Shown here in pieces: positions 1-6,327 of a stretch of DNA of 8,557 bases. Made by a program: the position numbers and the translations under genes. Below the pieces are notes generated by a model, which had not been told where the DNA came from, ran no database searches, and saw only the letters and a program-made list of their open reading frames with translations. Source of the DNA: an uncultured Oscillospiraceae bacterium (GTDB lineage Bacteria > Bacillota > Clostridia > Oscillospirales > Oscillospiraceae); the NCBI GenBank assembly GCA_910584805.1, contig CAJUCB010000072.1, positions 1 to 8,557 of the forward strand. The letters run 5' to 3'. The stretch's first letter is position 1, and each line of letters starts with the position of its first letter.

Positions 1-52
1 CCCGCTGCTCACGACGGCTCCGCGCTTCGGCTGAAAAAGGTGGACGAAAACT

Positions 53-1006
53 TTAATTTTTGCTTTCTAAGGGGAAGTGGCAAGCCACTTGGCATCCATC
101 TACCTCCCGCAACTCCGGCACCCTCTGGGCACACAGGGGCTGGGCGTGGGAACAGCGGGTACGGAAGGGGCAGCCCGAGGGCGGCGACAGGGGGCTGGGG
201 ACCTCCCCGGCCGGTAGGGGGCCTTCCCGGCGCTGGCGGGGGTCTGGCCGGGGGATGGACTCCAACAGGAGCTGGGTGTAGGGGTGCCGGGGGCGGGTGA
301 AGATGGCCTCCCGGGGGCCCAGCTCACACAGCCGCCCCAGGAACATCACGCACACCCGGTCGGCGCTGTGGCGCACCACCCCCAGGTCGTGGGAGATGAG
401 CAGGTAGGTCAGGCCATGGGCTGACTGCAATTCCGAGAGCAGGTTGAGCATTTGGGCCTGGACGGACACGTCCAGAGCGGACACCGGCTCGTCGCACACC
501 AGCAGCCTTGGCCGCAGGGCCAGGGCCCGGGCCAAGCCCACCCGCTGCCGTTGGCCCCCGGAGAGCTCATGGGGATAGCGTTCCAGCAGGGCCGGGGACA
601 AGCCCACCTCCTCCAACAGCGCCCGCCCCCGCCGGGGGCGCTCCTCCCGGGGGCAGAGCTTGTGGATACGCAGGGGTTCCCCCAAAAGCTGCGCCACGGT
701 ACGCCGGGGGTTCAGGGCGGCGGCGGCATCCTGGAACACCGGCTGCATCTGCCGCCGCAGGGCCCGGAGGGCCTTGGGGGGGAGGGTGGACAAATCCGTG
801 CCGTCAAAGTACACTTGGCCCTGGGTGGGGGGGAGCAGGCCCAGGAACAGCCGTCCCAGGGTGGTTTTTCCACAGCCGGACTCCCCCACCAGGGCCAAGG
901 TCTCCCCCTCATAAATGCACAGGTTGACCTGGGACACCGCTTGCAGGGGGCCCTTCCGGGTGGGGTGGGTTTTGGATAGGTTGCAGGCTTCCGCCAGGAT
1001 GGTCAT
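53..1006 (-). CDS. Oligopeptide/dipeptide ABC transporter ATPase, OppF/DppF type
   Basis: Cytoplasmic ATPase subunit that, paired with the upstream OppD-type ATPase, would power peptide (or nickel/other Opp-family solute) import through two permeases not seen here. The 317-residue length is normal for the family. Visible motifs: Walker A GESGCGKTT at residues 41-49, Q-loop Gln92, signature LSGGQRQR at 148-155, Walker B LLVCDE at 168-173, D-loop SALD, and H-loop His206. The C-terminal oligopeptide-type domain carries Cys279, Cys285, Cys292 and Cys309; a cysteine set at this place is typical of the family and binds an iron-sulfur cluster in some members. The ATG at 1004-1006 is preceded by AAGGAG with a 7-nt spacer. 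It follows the OppD-type gene by 67 nt, presumably in one operon. Only 52 bases remain downstream in the window, so a terminator or following permease gene cannot be judged. The transported solute cannot be told from sequence. Confidence 0.95.
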   Translation of the reverse strand: MTILAEACNLSKTHPTRKGPLQAVSQVNLCIYEGETLALVGESGCGKTTLGRLFLGLLPPTQGQVYFDGTDLSTLPPKALRALRRQMQPVFQDAAAALNPRRTVAQLLGEPLRIHKLCPREERPRRGRALLEEVGLSPALLERYPHELSGGQRQRVGLARALALRPRLLVCDEPVSALDVSVQAQMLNLLSELQSAHGLTYLLISHDLGVVRHSADRVCVMFLGRLCELGPREAIFTRPRHPYTQLLLESIPRPDPRQRREGPLPAGEVPSPLSPPSGCPFRTRCSHAQPLCAQRVPELREVDGCQVACHFPLESKN

Positions 1007-1073
1007 GGGCGGGCTCCTTTCTGGGGGGATGGGGCAGGTAACGTAGGTGGGGAAACGGGCCGCTGCTCCCTCC

Positions 1074-2030
1074 CTACTCCTCGGGGTGGAGGCAGCGGGC
1101 CCGGTGGCCTGCCGCCACGGTCTCCAACGCCGGGTGCCTCTCCCGGCAGTCCGCCGTCTCCTTGGGGCAGCGGCCGCAGAAGCGGCAGCCCGGGGGCAGG
1201 GCCCCCAGCTCCGGCACCGCCCCGGGGATGGGGGTCAGGGCCCCGCCCTCCAAGGAGGGGATGGCCCGCAGCAGCCCCTGGGTGTAGGGGTGCCGGGGCT
1301 GGCGGAAGAGGGCGAAGGTCTCCGCCTCCTCCACGATCTCCCCGGCGTACATCACATACACATAGTCGCACAGCTGGGCCACCACCCCCATGTTGTGGGT
1401 GATGAGTAGAATTGCCGTGCCCTGCTCCCGGCGCAGCTGGGCCATCAGCTGGAGGATCTGGGCCTGGATGGTCACGTCCAGGGCGGTGGTGGGCTCGTCG
1501 GCCAGGAGCAGCTCCGGCTGGCAGGCCATGGCCATGGCAATCATCACCCGCTGCCGCAGCCCCCCGGAGAGCTCCCGGGGGTAGGCCCCGCAGCGCCCTG
1601 CCGGGTCCGGGATGCCCACCTGCTGGAAGCAGTCCAGGGCCCGGGCCTTGGCTGCCCGGCGGCCCAGGCCCAGATGCAGCCGCAGGCCCTCCGCCACCTG
1701 CTCCCCCACCGGGACCACCGGGTTCAGGGAGGTCATGGGGTCCTGGAAAATCATGGAGATGCGGTTGCCCCGGAGGCGGCGGAGTTCTTGTTCTGGGCAG
1801 CGGCGCAAATCCTGTCCCCAGAAGTCAATGGTGCCCCCCACCACCTCCCCCGGCGGGGGCACCAGCCCCAAAACCGACAGGGCTGTGACGCTCTTCCCGC
1901 AGCCGGACTCCCCCACCAGCCCCACGATGGTCCCCTTGGGGATGCGCAGGTCCACCCCGTCCACGGCGGGGAGGGGGCCTTTGGGGGTCTGGAACTGGGT
2001 GCGCAGGCCGGTGATGGTCAGGGTATCCAT
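1074..2030 (-). CDS. Oligopeptide/dipeptide ABC transporter ATPase, OppD/DppD type
   Basis: The second cytoplasmic ATPase of an Opp/Dpp-family importer, 318 residues, full length. Walker A GESGCGKSV is at residues 40-48, Q-loop Gln96 is followed by the DPMTSLNPV stretch typical of OppD/DppD, signature LSGGLRQR is at 154-161 (Leu at a usually polar position), Walker B LLLADE at 174-179, and H-loop His212. The C-terminal family domain is unusually cysteine-rich: Cys282, Cys285, Cys288, Cys295 and Cys313, giving a CxxCxxC pattern where one fewer cysteine is usual. The ATG is fixed by AGGAGG with a 6-nt spacer. It is the first gene after a hairpin terminator at 2087-2112, so it probably starts its own unit, but I find only a TATACT (2077-2082) without a convincing -35 box. 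Substrate is unknown. Confidence 0.95.
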   Translation of the reverse strand: MDTLTITGLRTQFQTPKGPLPAVDGVDLRIPKGTIVGLVGESGCGKSVTALSVLGLVPPPGEVVGGTIDFWGQDLRRCPEQELRRLRGNRISMIFQDPMTSLNPVVPVGEQVAEGLRLHLGLGRRAAKARALDCFQQVGIPDPAGRCGAYPRELSGGLRQRVMIAMAMACQPELLLADEPTTALDVTIQAQILQLMAQLRREQGTAILLITHNMGVVAQLCDYVYVMYAGEIVEEAETFALFRQPRHPYTQGLLRAIPSLEGGALTPIPGAVPELGALPPGCRFCGRCPKETADCRERHPALETVAAGHRARCLHPEE

Positions 2031-2086
2031 GGGGGTCCTCCTCTGTATTGTTCAAAGCAAATGGCTGTCGTACCGTAGTATAAAGA

Positions 2087-2112
2087 ACGGGCCGCCGAAA
2101 ACGGCGGCCCGT
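2087..2112 (-). terminator. Hairpin terminator after the LTA-synthase operon
   Basis: A perfect 11-bp stem (ACGGGCCGCCG pairing with CGGCGGCCCGT) closes a 4-base loop. Read on the minus strand it lies about 50 nt after the stop codon at 2160 and is followed by TTCTTTATAC, a broken U-tract. On the plus strand no U-tract follows, so minus-strand termination is the likely role. The weak U-tract may make it leaky into the peptide-transporter genes. Confidence 0.75.
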
Positions 2113-2159
2113 GTTGCGGTGCATGGAAGCTAACACCCATCCGTTCCTGATAGGCTATG

Positions 2160-2738
2160 TCAGGGGTTGCTGTAAAAGAACCCCAGCTGGTCATACTGGT
2201 ACTCCAAGGCCTCCCCCATCCGCTCGGCCAGGTACAGGAAGCGGGCGAAGGTTTTCCGGGGGTCCAGGCTCAGGCGGTAGGCGTTGAAGCTGGCCAGGGG
2301 GATGTGGTAGCCGTCCTCCTTGGGCGCCTGGCCGTTGAGGAAGGCCTCCGCCGGGAGGAAGTAGAAGTTCTTCAGGAACAGGGCCCCGTCCTCCCCCTGG
2401 GCGTAGCCCAGGATGGCGGCGTAGTCAAAGTCCACAGTCTGGAAGCGGTTGGCGTCGCTCTCGTCCCAGAGGTTTTTCATCTGGGGCAGGTAGAAGGGGC
2501 GCACCACCACCTGCTGCCGGTCCAAATTGGCCAGCTTTTGGTCCAGGGGGTCCGGGCTCTGGACAAAGGGGGTGCCGTCAGGCCGGGTGAGGGTCACGGC
2601 AATCCGGGGCTGGCCGTCCACCGCCGGGGCCAGGGCCGCGGAGAGGGCGTAGGTGGAGGGGAAGTCCTGGTAGCGGTTCAACACCGCCACCGCCGCTTCC
2701 GCCAGGGCGGCGCGGTGGGGATTGGGGGGCAGGGCCAT
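2160..2738 (-). CDS. Hypothetical protein (192 aa) coupled to the LTA-synthase-type gene
   Basis: I do not recognise this protein. The frame is open upstream to 2867, but the start is set at the ATG at 2736-2738 because AAGGAGG (2747-2753) lies 8 nt before it. An in-frame ATG at 2774 has no such site and would overlap the upstream gene. The product is predicted soluble: no signal peptide and no membrane segment. It begins with an Ala-rich helix (residues about 6-30) and has aromatic-rich segments towards the C terminus, ending GFFYSNP. The first codon lies 25 nt after the stop of the LTA-synthase-type gene, so the two are cotranscribed and probably translationally coupled. A cytoplasmic accessory or regulatory partner of surface-polymer synthesis is possible, but this rests only on position. 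Confidence 0.85.
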   Translation of the reverse strand: MALPPNPHRAALAEAAVAVLNRYQDFPSTYALSAALAPAVDGQPRIAVTLTRPDGTPFVQSPDPLDQKLANLDRQQVVVRPFYLPQMKNLWDESDANRFQTVDFDYAAILGYAQGEDGALFLKNFYFLPAEAFLNGQAPKEDGYHIPLASFNAYRLSLDPRKTFARFLYLAERMGEALEYQYDQLGFFYSNP

Positions 2739-2746
2739 CGCTGTGG

Positions 2747-2753
2747 CCTCCTT
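2747..2753 (-). promoter_or_regulatory. Ribosome binding site deciding the start of the 192-aa protein
   Basis: AAGGAGG on the minus strand with an 8-nt spacer to the ATG at 2738. It favours this start over the in-frame ATG at 2774 and over the longest open frame reaching 2867. Confidence 0.8.
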
Positions 2754-2763
2754 CCGTTGTTGA

Positions 2764-4749
2764 TTATTTGCCATAGAGCAGGGCCTCTTGCAGGGCGGTG
2801 TAGCTCTCCAAGGCCAGGGCCCCGCTGCTGTCGGGATGGTAGGTGACGCTGCCGTCGGGGGGGACAAATACCCGGCCCTGGGTTTTGAGCATGTAGGGCC
2901 GCACGTTTTCCAGCAGCCAGGAGAAGTAGTCGTTCAGGGGCACCCCTGCCCGGCGCAGGACTTCCAGCCACAGGAAGGTGCAGCTCTGGTCCTCGTCGGC
3001 CTTGGGCTCCGCCTCATAGTTGCTCCAAATCACGTACTCTGTGGTGAGGCGCTCCCGCATGCTGTCCTCGTTCCAGTTGGTGGTGGGCTCCGGGGGGGTG
3101 TAGCCCAGGCGGCAGTAGATGTACTCCTCGTCGGTGAGCTTCAGGGAGGGGAGGTGGTCCCCCACAAACACCAGCAGCACCGGACGGTCCACCTGGGAGA
3201 AGTACTCCACCAGCCGCCCCAGGGCGGCGTCGGCGTGGTTGAGGCTGTGGACCAAAGAGTCCACAATCTTCAAGTCCTCCTGGTTCAGCTGGCTGCACCG
3301 GGCGGGGAAGCCGGAGCTGTCCTCATACTTCCCGTCGTAGTAGGGCTGGTGGTTCTCCATGGACAGGCCGTAAATCATACAGGGCTTCTGGGTGTTCCGC
3401 TTCTCGTAGTGGTGGATAATCTCGTTGACCAGGCTGTCGTCAGAGATGTAGATCCCGGCCATCTCCGGCTCGGTGGTGAAGTCCCGGTCAAAGATCACCT
3501 TGTCAAAGCCGATGGCGGGGAAGTTGTCCCGGCGCTCAAAGAGCTCGTCGTTGTAGGAGTGGATGGCGGTGGTGGAATAGCCTGCCTTTTTCAGGGCCCG
3601 GATGGTGGTGGGGAGGGTCTCATATAGTTCATCCTCTAGGGTACACAGGGTGTCCCCCTCCTTGAGCAGGCCGCTGGAAAGGCAGGTGAACATCTCCATC
3701 TCCACGTTCCCGGTGCCGCCGCCGAAGGTGTTGGAATAAAAGCGGCCGTTGGTGCCCTCCTCCGCCAGGCGGTGGAACACCGGCAGGGGGTCCTGGGTGA
3801 ATTTCAGCTCTTTGAGCCGGGTGATGTCAAAGAAGCTCTCGGAGGTGATGAAAATGATGTCCGGCACCTCTTCCAGGGCGCAGGGGGTGGGTTGGGCGGC
3901 GTCCTCCACCACCCGCTGGGCCAGGGCTTGGAGCTGCTCATTGGCCTCCCCCCGGCCGGCGGCCTGGCGGTGGACCCAGGCGGCGTACAGCCCCAGCACC
4001 ACGCCGCTCTCGTCGTTGCGCTCCATCTGGTCCACGCAGTCCCGCTCCAAATAGCTGGCGGCGGCTTGCAGGGGGCCGGGGAAAAAGGCGGAGACCAGCA
4101 CCGCCAAGCTCACCAGGGCCATAATCAGGCCCTTTTTCCAAGAGAGGTGCCAGGTCTCCTTCCGCCGCAAGGTCTCGGTGAGGATGGCGGCCACCACGAT
4201 GCCGGAAATGGTCAGCAGGGTGGGGATGAGCTGTTCTGTGGCAAAGCCGGTGATCTCCCCCAGCTTGCCTACCATGGAGAAGTCGCTCAGCTGCAGGGGT
4301 GCCCCGGTGATGTCGTATTTGATGCGGCTGGACACCGCCACCCCCATGAACAGCCCGACCTCTGGGATAAAGGCCCAGAACAGGCGGCGGATGAGGCCGT
4401 ACAAGGCCAGGCTGGCGCTGGAAAACAGCAGCCAGAACAGCCCCACGGCCCCCAGGTGCCCCAGCATCCAGGGCAGGGGCTTCCAGAGGCTTTGGAGCCA
4501 GACCACTTGGCTGGCGTAGAGGGTAATCAGCGGGGCCGCCAGGAGGCTGGTGAGGGTGAAGGCCACCGGATGGGTGGGCTTGGCGCTGAGCCGGGCCCAG
4601 AGGGCCTGCCAGCCGCGCCGGAGTTTGCCCGGCGCCTGTTCCCCTTGTAGGGCCTCCTCCGGCTGCTGTTCCAGGGCGGCGGGGGCCTCTGGGACAGGGA
4701 GCACGGTATGGACTTCCGGGGCGGTCTCTGTGGGGGCGTGTAGGGACAT
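2764..4749 (-). CDS. LTA synthase family protein (membrane sulfatase-fold phosphoglycerol transferase)
   Basis: Predicted to transfer glycerol phosphate from phosphatidylglycerol onto a surface glycolipid or polymer outside the membrane. The start is the ATG at 4747-4749, set by GGGAGG 7 nt upstream; the frame stays open to 4794 but only from a TTG with no ribosome site. The 661 residues comprise a cytoplasmic N-terminal stretch of about 60 residues rich in Pro, Glu and Ala, five membrane segments (roughly 62-84, 95-118, 122-139, 172-191, 206-224), then an extracellular sulfatase-fold domain from about 295. Likely catalytic residues, matched by order and spacing to LtaS-type enzymes: Glu304 in ITSES (metal), Thr346 in GGGTGNVE (nucleophile), His467 in MENHQPYY, and Asp531-His532 in VGDHLP (metal). 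Polymer identity (lipoteichoic acid or another glycerol-phosphate polymer) is inference. It is first gene of a two-gene unit with its own promoter at 4815-4843. Confidence 0.92.
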   Translation of the reverse strand: MSLHAPTETAPEVHTVLPVPEAPAALEQQPEEALQGEQAPGKLRRGWQALWARLSAKPTHPVAFTLTSLLAAPLITLYASQVVWLQSLWKPLPWMLGHLGAVGLFWLLFSSASLALYGLIRRLFWAFIPEVGLFMGVAVSSRIKYDITGAPLQLSDFSMVGKLGEITGFATEQLIPTLLTISGIVVAAILTETLRRKETWHLSWKKGLIMALVSLAVLVSAFFPGPLQAAASYLERDCVDQMERNDESGVVLGLYAAWVHRQAAGRGEANEQLQALAQRVVEDAAQPTPCALEEVPDIIFITSESFFDITRLKELKFTQDPLPVFHRLAEEGTNGRFYSNTFGGGTGNVEMEMFTCLSSGLLKEGDTLCTLEDELYETLPTTIRALKKAGYSTTAIHSYNDELFERRDNFPAIGFDKVIFDRDFTTEPEMAGIYISDDSLVNEIIHHYEKRNTQKPCMIYGLSMENHQPYYDGKYEDSSGFPARCSQLNQEDLKIVDSLVHSLNHADAALGRLVEYFSQVDRPVLLVFVGDHLPSLKLTDEEYIYCRLGYTPPEPTTNWNEDSMRERLTTEYVIWSNYEAEPKADEDQSCTFLWLEVLRRAGVPLNDYFSWLLENVRPYMLKTQGRVFVPPDGSVTYHPDSSGALALESYTALQEALLYGK

Positions 4750-4756
4750 ATCGCTT

Positions 4757-4762
4757 CCTCCC
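4757..4762 (-). promoter_or_regulatory. Ribosome binding site deciding the start of the LTA-synthase-type gene
   Basis: GGGAGG on the minus strand, 7 nt before the ATG at 4749. It argues for a 661-residue product and against the longer frame that would begin with a TTG at 4792-4794. Confidence 0.8.
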
Positions 4763-4814
4763 ATCTGCCGCGGTGCCGGCGGCAGGGTTATCAATCTAAA
4801 GTCGATGCTTCCCT

Positions 4815-4843
4815 ATTATAATCGAAAGTTGTCATTTGCGCAA
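4815..4843 (-). promoter_or_regulatory. Sigma-A-like promoter of the LTA-synthase operon
   Basis: Perfect -10 box TATAAT (4815-4820) and -35 box TTGCGC (4838-4843, three of six consensus bases) separated by exactly 17 bp on the minus strand. The start site would fall near 4808, leaving a leader of about 58 nt before the ATG at 4749. The weak -35 box suggests low basal strength or help from an activator. Confidence 0.7.
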
Positions 4844-4864
4844 GAACGCCTGAGGGAACTTGAT

Positions 4865-4880
4865 TTGGTAGGTTTACCAA
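4865..4880. repeat. Inverted repeat upstream of the LTA-synthase promoter, possible regulator site
   Basis: TTGGTA and TACCAA form a perfect 6+6 inverted repeat with a 4-bp spacer, 21 bp upstream of the -35 box. One flanking TC/GA pair extends the symmetry imperfectly. The position suits an activator, or a distal operator. The regulator is not identifiable; no regulator gene is in the window. Confidence 0.45.
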
Positions 4881-4933
4881 TCTTGACGGGGTGTTTTCGG
4901 TTATCCACACAAAGGGGACAAAAAGGGGTGGGG

Positions 4934-4950
4934 GGAAGCATCAGGCTTCC
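4934..4950 (-). other. Small stem-loop over the stop codon of a 15-codon frame
   Basis: GGAAGC and GCTTCC form a 6-bp stem with a 5-base loop. On the minus strand the stop codon TGA of the small frame lies in the loop. A run of five T follows about 8 nt later, too far for a normal terminator. The descending arm also matches a second copy, in inverted orientation, at 4804-4813, so two mutually exclusive pairings are possible in one transcript. Confidence 0.4.
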
Positions 4951-4988
4951 AGTTTTTGGCGTGATAGGACGGTTCTCTTGCTTTTCAT
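4941..4988 (-). CDS. Possible 15-residue leader peptide or remnant of a lost gene
   Basis: A short minus-strand frame starts with ATG at 4986-4988 and ends with TGA at 4941-4943; it reads MKSKRTVLSRQKLEA. The only strong argument for it is the ribosome site: AAAGGAGGT matches the complement of the 16S rRNA 3' end over nine bases, with about 10 nt to the ATG. The peptide is short and basic, with no hydrophobic segment. It lies between the terminator of the glycosylation operon and the promoter of the LTA-synthase operon, and I see no promoter of its own, so expression would need read-through. It could be a leader peptide, or the surviving 5' end of a deleted gene. Confidence 0.35.
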   Translation of the reverse strand: MKSKRTVLSRQKLEA

Positions 4989-4998
4989 CCGGTGGAGA

Positions 4999-5007
4999 CC
5001 TCCTTTT
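4999..5007 (-). promoter_or_regulatory. Near-perfect ribosome binding site before a 15-codon frame
   Basis: AAAAGGAGG on the minus strand, the most complete anti-16S match in this window, with the ATG about 10 nt downstream at 4988. It stands in a stretch that has no long gene behind it. Confidence 0.5.
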
Positions 5008-5024
5008 GTTGTGATACGTGGAAA

Positions 5025-5053
5025 AGGCGGCCTCTGAAAAACAGAGGCCGCCT
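5025..5053 (-). terminator. Strong hairpin terminator of the glycosylation operon
   Basis: A perfect 12-bp stem (AGGCGGCCTCTG with CAGAGGCCGCCT) encloses a 5-base loop and is followed on the minus strand by TTTTCC. It begins 7 nt after the stop codon at 5061, so it closes the operon that starts at 8219. Confidence 0.88.
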
Positions 5054-5060
5054 CAGTGCG

Positions 5061-5531
5061 TCACGTCAAATCAGACTGCGTCACTTGGATTGCTCCCCAA
5101 AAGTGTTTCATCACACTATAAACTCGATACTCCCCTGTACTTTGGGCAACATAGGGTCCCGCTGGCGATTCCAGGAGGGCAAGGTCTCCCTGTGGTGATA
5201 AAATGGCAATCTTCGCCGCCCCAAACCTGGTTTTGACCTCTATCCTGAGCGCTTGTGTTTCCTCCAAGGTCACAGTCCCCAGCTCAGAAATTCCAGTGGA
5301 GTCCCATTGGTGGGAAACAATCTCATCCTCAGAATACCACCCCCAAGAGGACAGCAGGCCCTTATCCGTTAAGCATCGCGCTAGTTCTTCCGGGGTGGCT
5401 TCATACAAATATTCCAGCTTGTGGGCTTTGTACACGGAACCTGCCAGGGTAAGCAGGCTGAAACATAACAGAAGGATGAAAAACCCTTGAAGCCATTTCT
5501 TTTTATCTGTAAAGTAAAGCCATTTTTTCAT
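5061..5531 (-). CDS. Small single-pass membrane protein of unknown function (156 aa)
   Basis: I do not recognise the family. The start is the ATG at 5529-5531, preceded by GAGGTGG with a 9-nt spacer; the frame opens 18 nt earlier only through a TTG that is part of this ribosome site. Residues 14-31 form one membrane segment after a basic N terminus, so the remaining roughly 120 residues should lie outside the membrane. The C-terminal half alternates hydrophobic and polar residues (KIAILSPQGD, then GEYRVYSV), as in a small beta-sandwich. It is the last gene of the glycosylation operon, 37 nt after the GT2 gene and just before the terminator. Its base composition is clearly lower in GC than its neighbours: 27 of 60 bases at 5101-5160 are G or C. 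Recent acquisition or a different codon history is possible. A role as an acceptor or accessory to glycosylation is inference. Confidence 0.85.
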   Translation of the reverse strand: MKKWLYFTDKKKWLQGFFILLLCFSLLTLAGSVYKAHKLEYLYEATPEELARCLTDKGLLSSWGWYSEDEIVSHQWDSTGISELGTVTLEETQALRIEVKTRFGAAKIAILSPQGDLALLESPAGPYVAQSTGEYRVYSVMKHFWGAIQVTQSDLT

Positions 5532-5540
5532 CTTTCTGCT

Positions 5541-5547
5541 CCACCTC
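5541..5547 (-). promoter_or_regulatory. Ribosome binding site of the 156-aa membrane protein
   Basis: GAGGTGG with a 9-nt spacer to the ATG at 5531. The TTG that would extend the frame to 5549 overlaps this site and is therefore unlikely to be the start. Confidence 0.7.
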
Positions 5548-5568
5548 AAATAGTACCTTATACAACCC

Positions 5569-6327
5569 TCACCGCCCCAGCCGCAGCTTTAAGGCGGTGG
5601 AGAGGCTGTCCACCATGGTTTTCACCACCCGCATTTTGCTGGCCCCGCCCTTGTCGTCATAGCGCAGGGTAAAGGGCACCTCGGCGAAGCGGCAGCCGCA
5701 GCGGTGGAGCTTATACAACAGCTCCATCATACAGGAAAAGGTCTGGCGGGTGATGAGTTTGTCCCCGTAGCGTGCCGCCGCCTTTTCCAGGGCGGCGCGG
5801 GTGTAGAGGCGGTAGCCGCAGGTGTAGTCCCGGACCCCGGGGACCCGGAGGACCAGGGTGTAATAGAGCCGGGCGCAGTCGCTGAGGAGCAGGCGGATGG
5901 GGGGGACCCCGTGGGTCTGCGCCCCCTTCTGGTAGCGGGAGGCAATGACGCAGTCCGCCCCCTTTTCCAGGGCGGTGAGCATGGGGTGGACATAGGCGGG
6001 CTTATGGGTGTTGTCCCCGTCCATGACGCACATCAGGTCCCCGTCCTTGGAACGTTGGAGGAAATCCTTTACGGCGGTGTCCAGCACGCCCCCCAGGTTC
6101 CGGTTCACCTGGTGGGCAATCACCCGCACCGCGGCGTGCTCCGCCGCCAGGCGGGTGATGAGGGGGAGGGTGTTGTCGGTACTCTTGTCGTCCACAGGCA
6201 CCAGCTCCAAGAGATAGCCCCGGGCTTCCAGGGCGGGGGCCTCCTCCAACCAAAGGTCGGTGAGGGCTTCGATGTTCTCCGCCTCGTTGTAGCAGGGCAG
6301 GTATACGATCAGCTTATTCATGGGCAT
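5569..6327 (-). CDS. GT2 glycosyltransferase, DPM1-like polyprenyl-phosphate sugar synthase
   Basis: Predicted to load a sugar from a nucleotide donor onto polyprenyl phosphate on the cytoplasmic face. The 252 residues are a GT-A fold alone: PCYNEAENI at 11-19, VDDKSTDNT at 45-53 (donor binding), RNLGG at 76-80, DGDNTHKP at 103-110 (the metal-binding DxD), IASRY at 128-132, and DYTCGYRLY at 167-175, all as in DPM1-type enzymes. No membrane segment follows, unlike CsbB or GtrB type partners. The ATG at 6327 has AAGGAG at 7 nt; a second ATG at 6321 gives a product two residues shorter and is also plausible. Either start overlaps the end of the GtrA gene (by 14 or 8 nt), so translation is coupled. 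The sugar cannot be read from the sequence. Confidence 0.93.
   Translation of the reverse strand: MPMNKLIVYLPCYNEAENIEALTDLWLEEAPALEARGYLLELVPVDDKSTDNTLPLITRLAAEHAAVRVIAHQVNRNLGGVLDTAVKDFLQRSKDGDLMCVMDGDNTHKPAYVHPMLTALEKGADCVIASRYQKGAQTHGVPPIRLLLSDCARLYYTLVLRVPGVRDYTCGYRLYTRAALEKAAARYGDKLITRQTFSCMMELLYKLHRCGCRFAEVPFTLRYDDKGGASKMRVVKTMVDSLSTALKLRLGR

Noticed and set aside
1..52. Terminator or start of another gene below the OppF-type gene
   Set aside because: The segment is too short to judge; I see no clear hairpin followed by a T-run and no ribosome site.
452..979. Long plus-strand frame (175 codons) opposite the OppF-type gene
   Set aside because: It mirrors a gene with all ABC ATPase motifs, is low-complexity in Gly, Pro and Gln, and has no ribosome site.
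1825..2136. Minus-strand frame across the intergenic region before the OppD-type gene
   Set aside because: No ribosome site; it spans the terminator hairpin and overlaps the start of the OppD-type gene in another frame.
2788..3627. Plus-strand frame of 279 codons opposite the LTA-synthase-type gene
   Set aside because: Shadow of a clearly conserved minus-strand domain; Val- and Gly-rich translation without motifs, and no ribosome site.
3772..4650. Plus-strand frame of 292 codons
   Set aside because: Antisense to the membrane part of the LTA-synthase-type enzyme; its Gly/Gln/His-rich composition is typical of a GC-rich shadow.
4901..4909. Replication origin
   Set aside because: Only one exact DnaA box, no box cluster, no AT-rich unwinding region and no dnaA or dnaN gene.
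4805..5014. Plus-strand end of a long frame across the noncoding region before the LTA-synthase gene
   Set aside because: No ribosome site before any of its ATGs here, and it runs across the minus-strand promoter and repeats.
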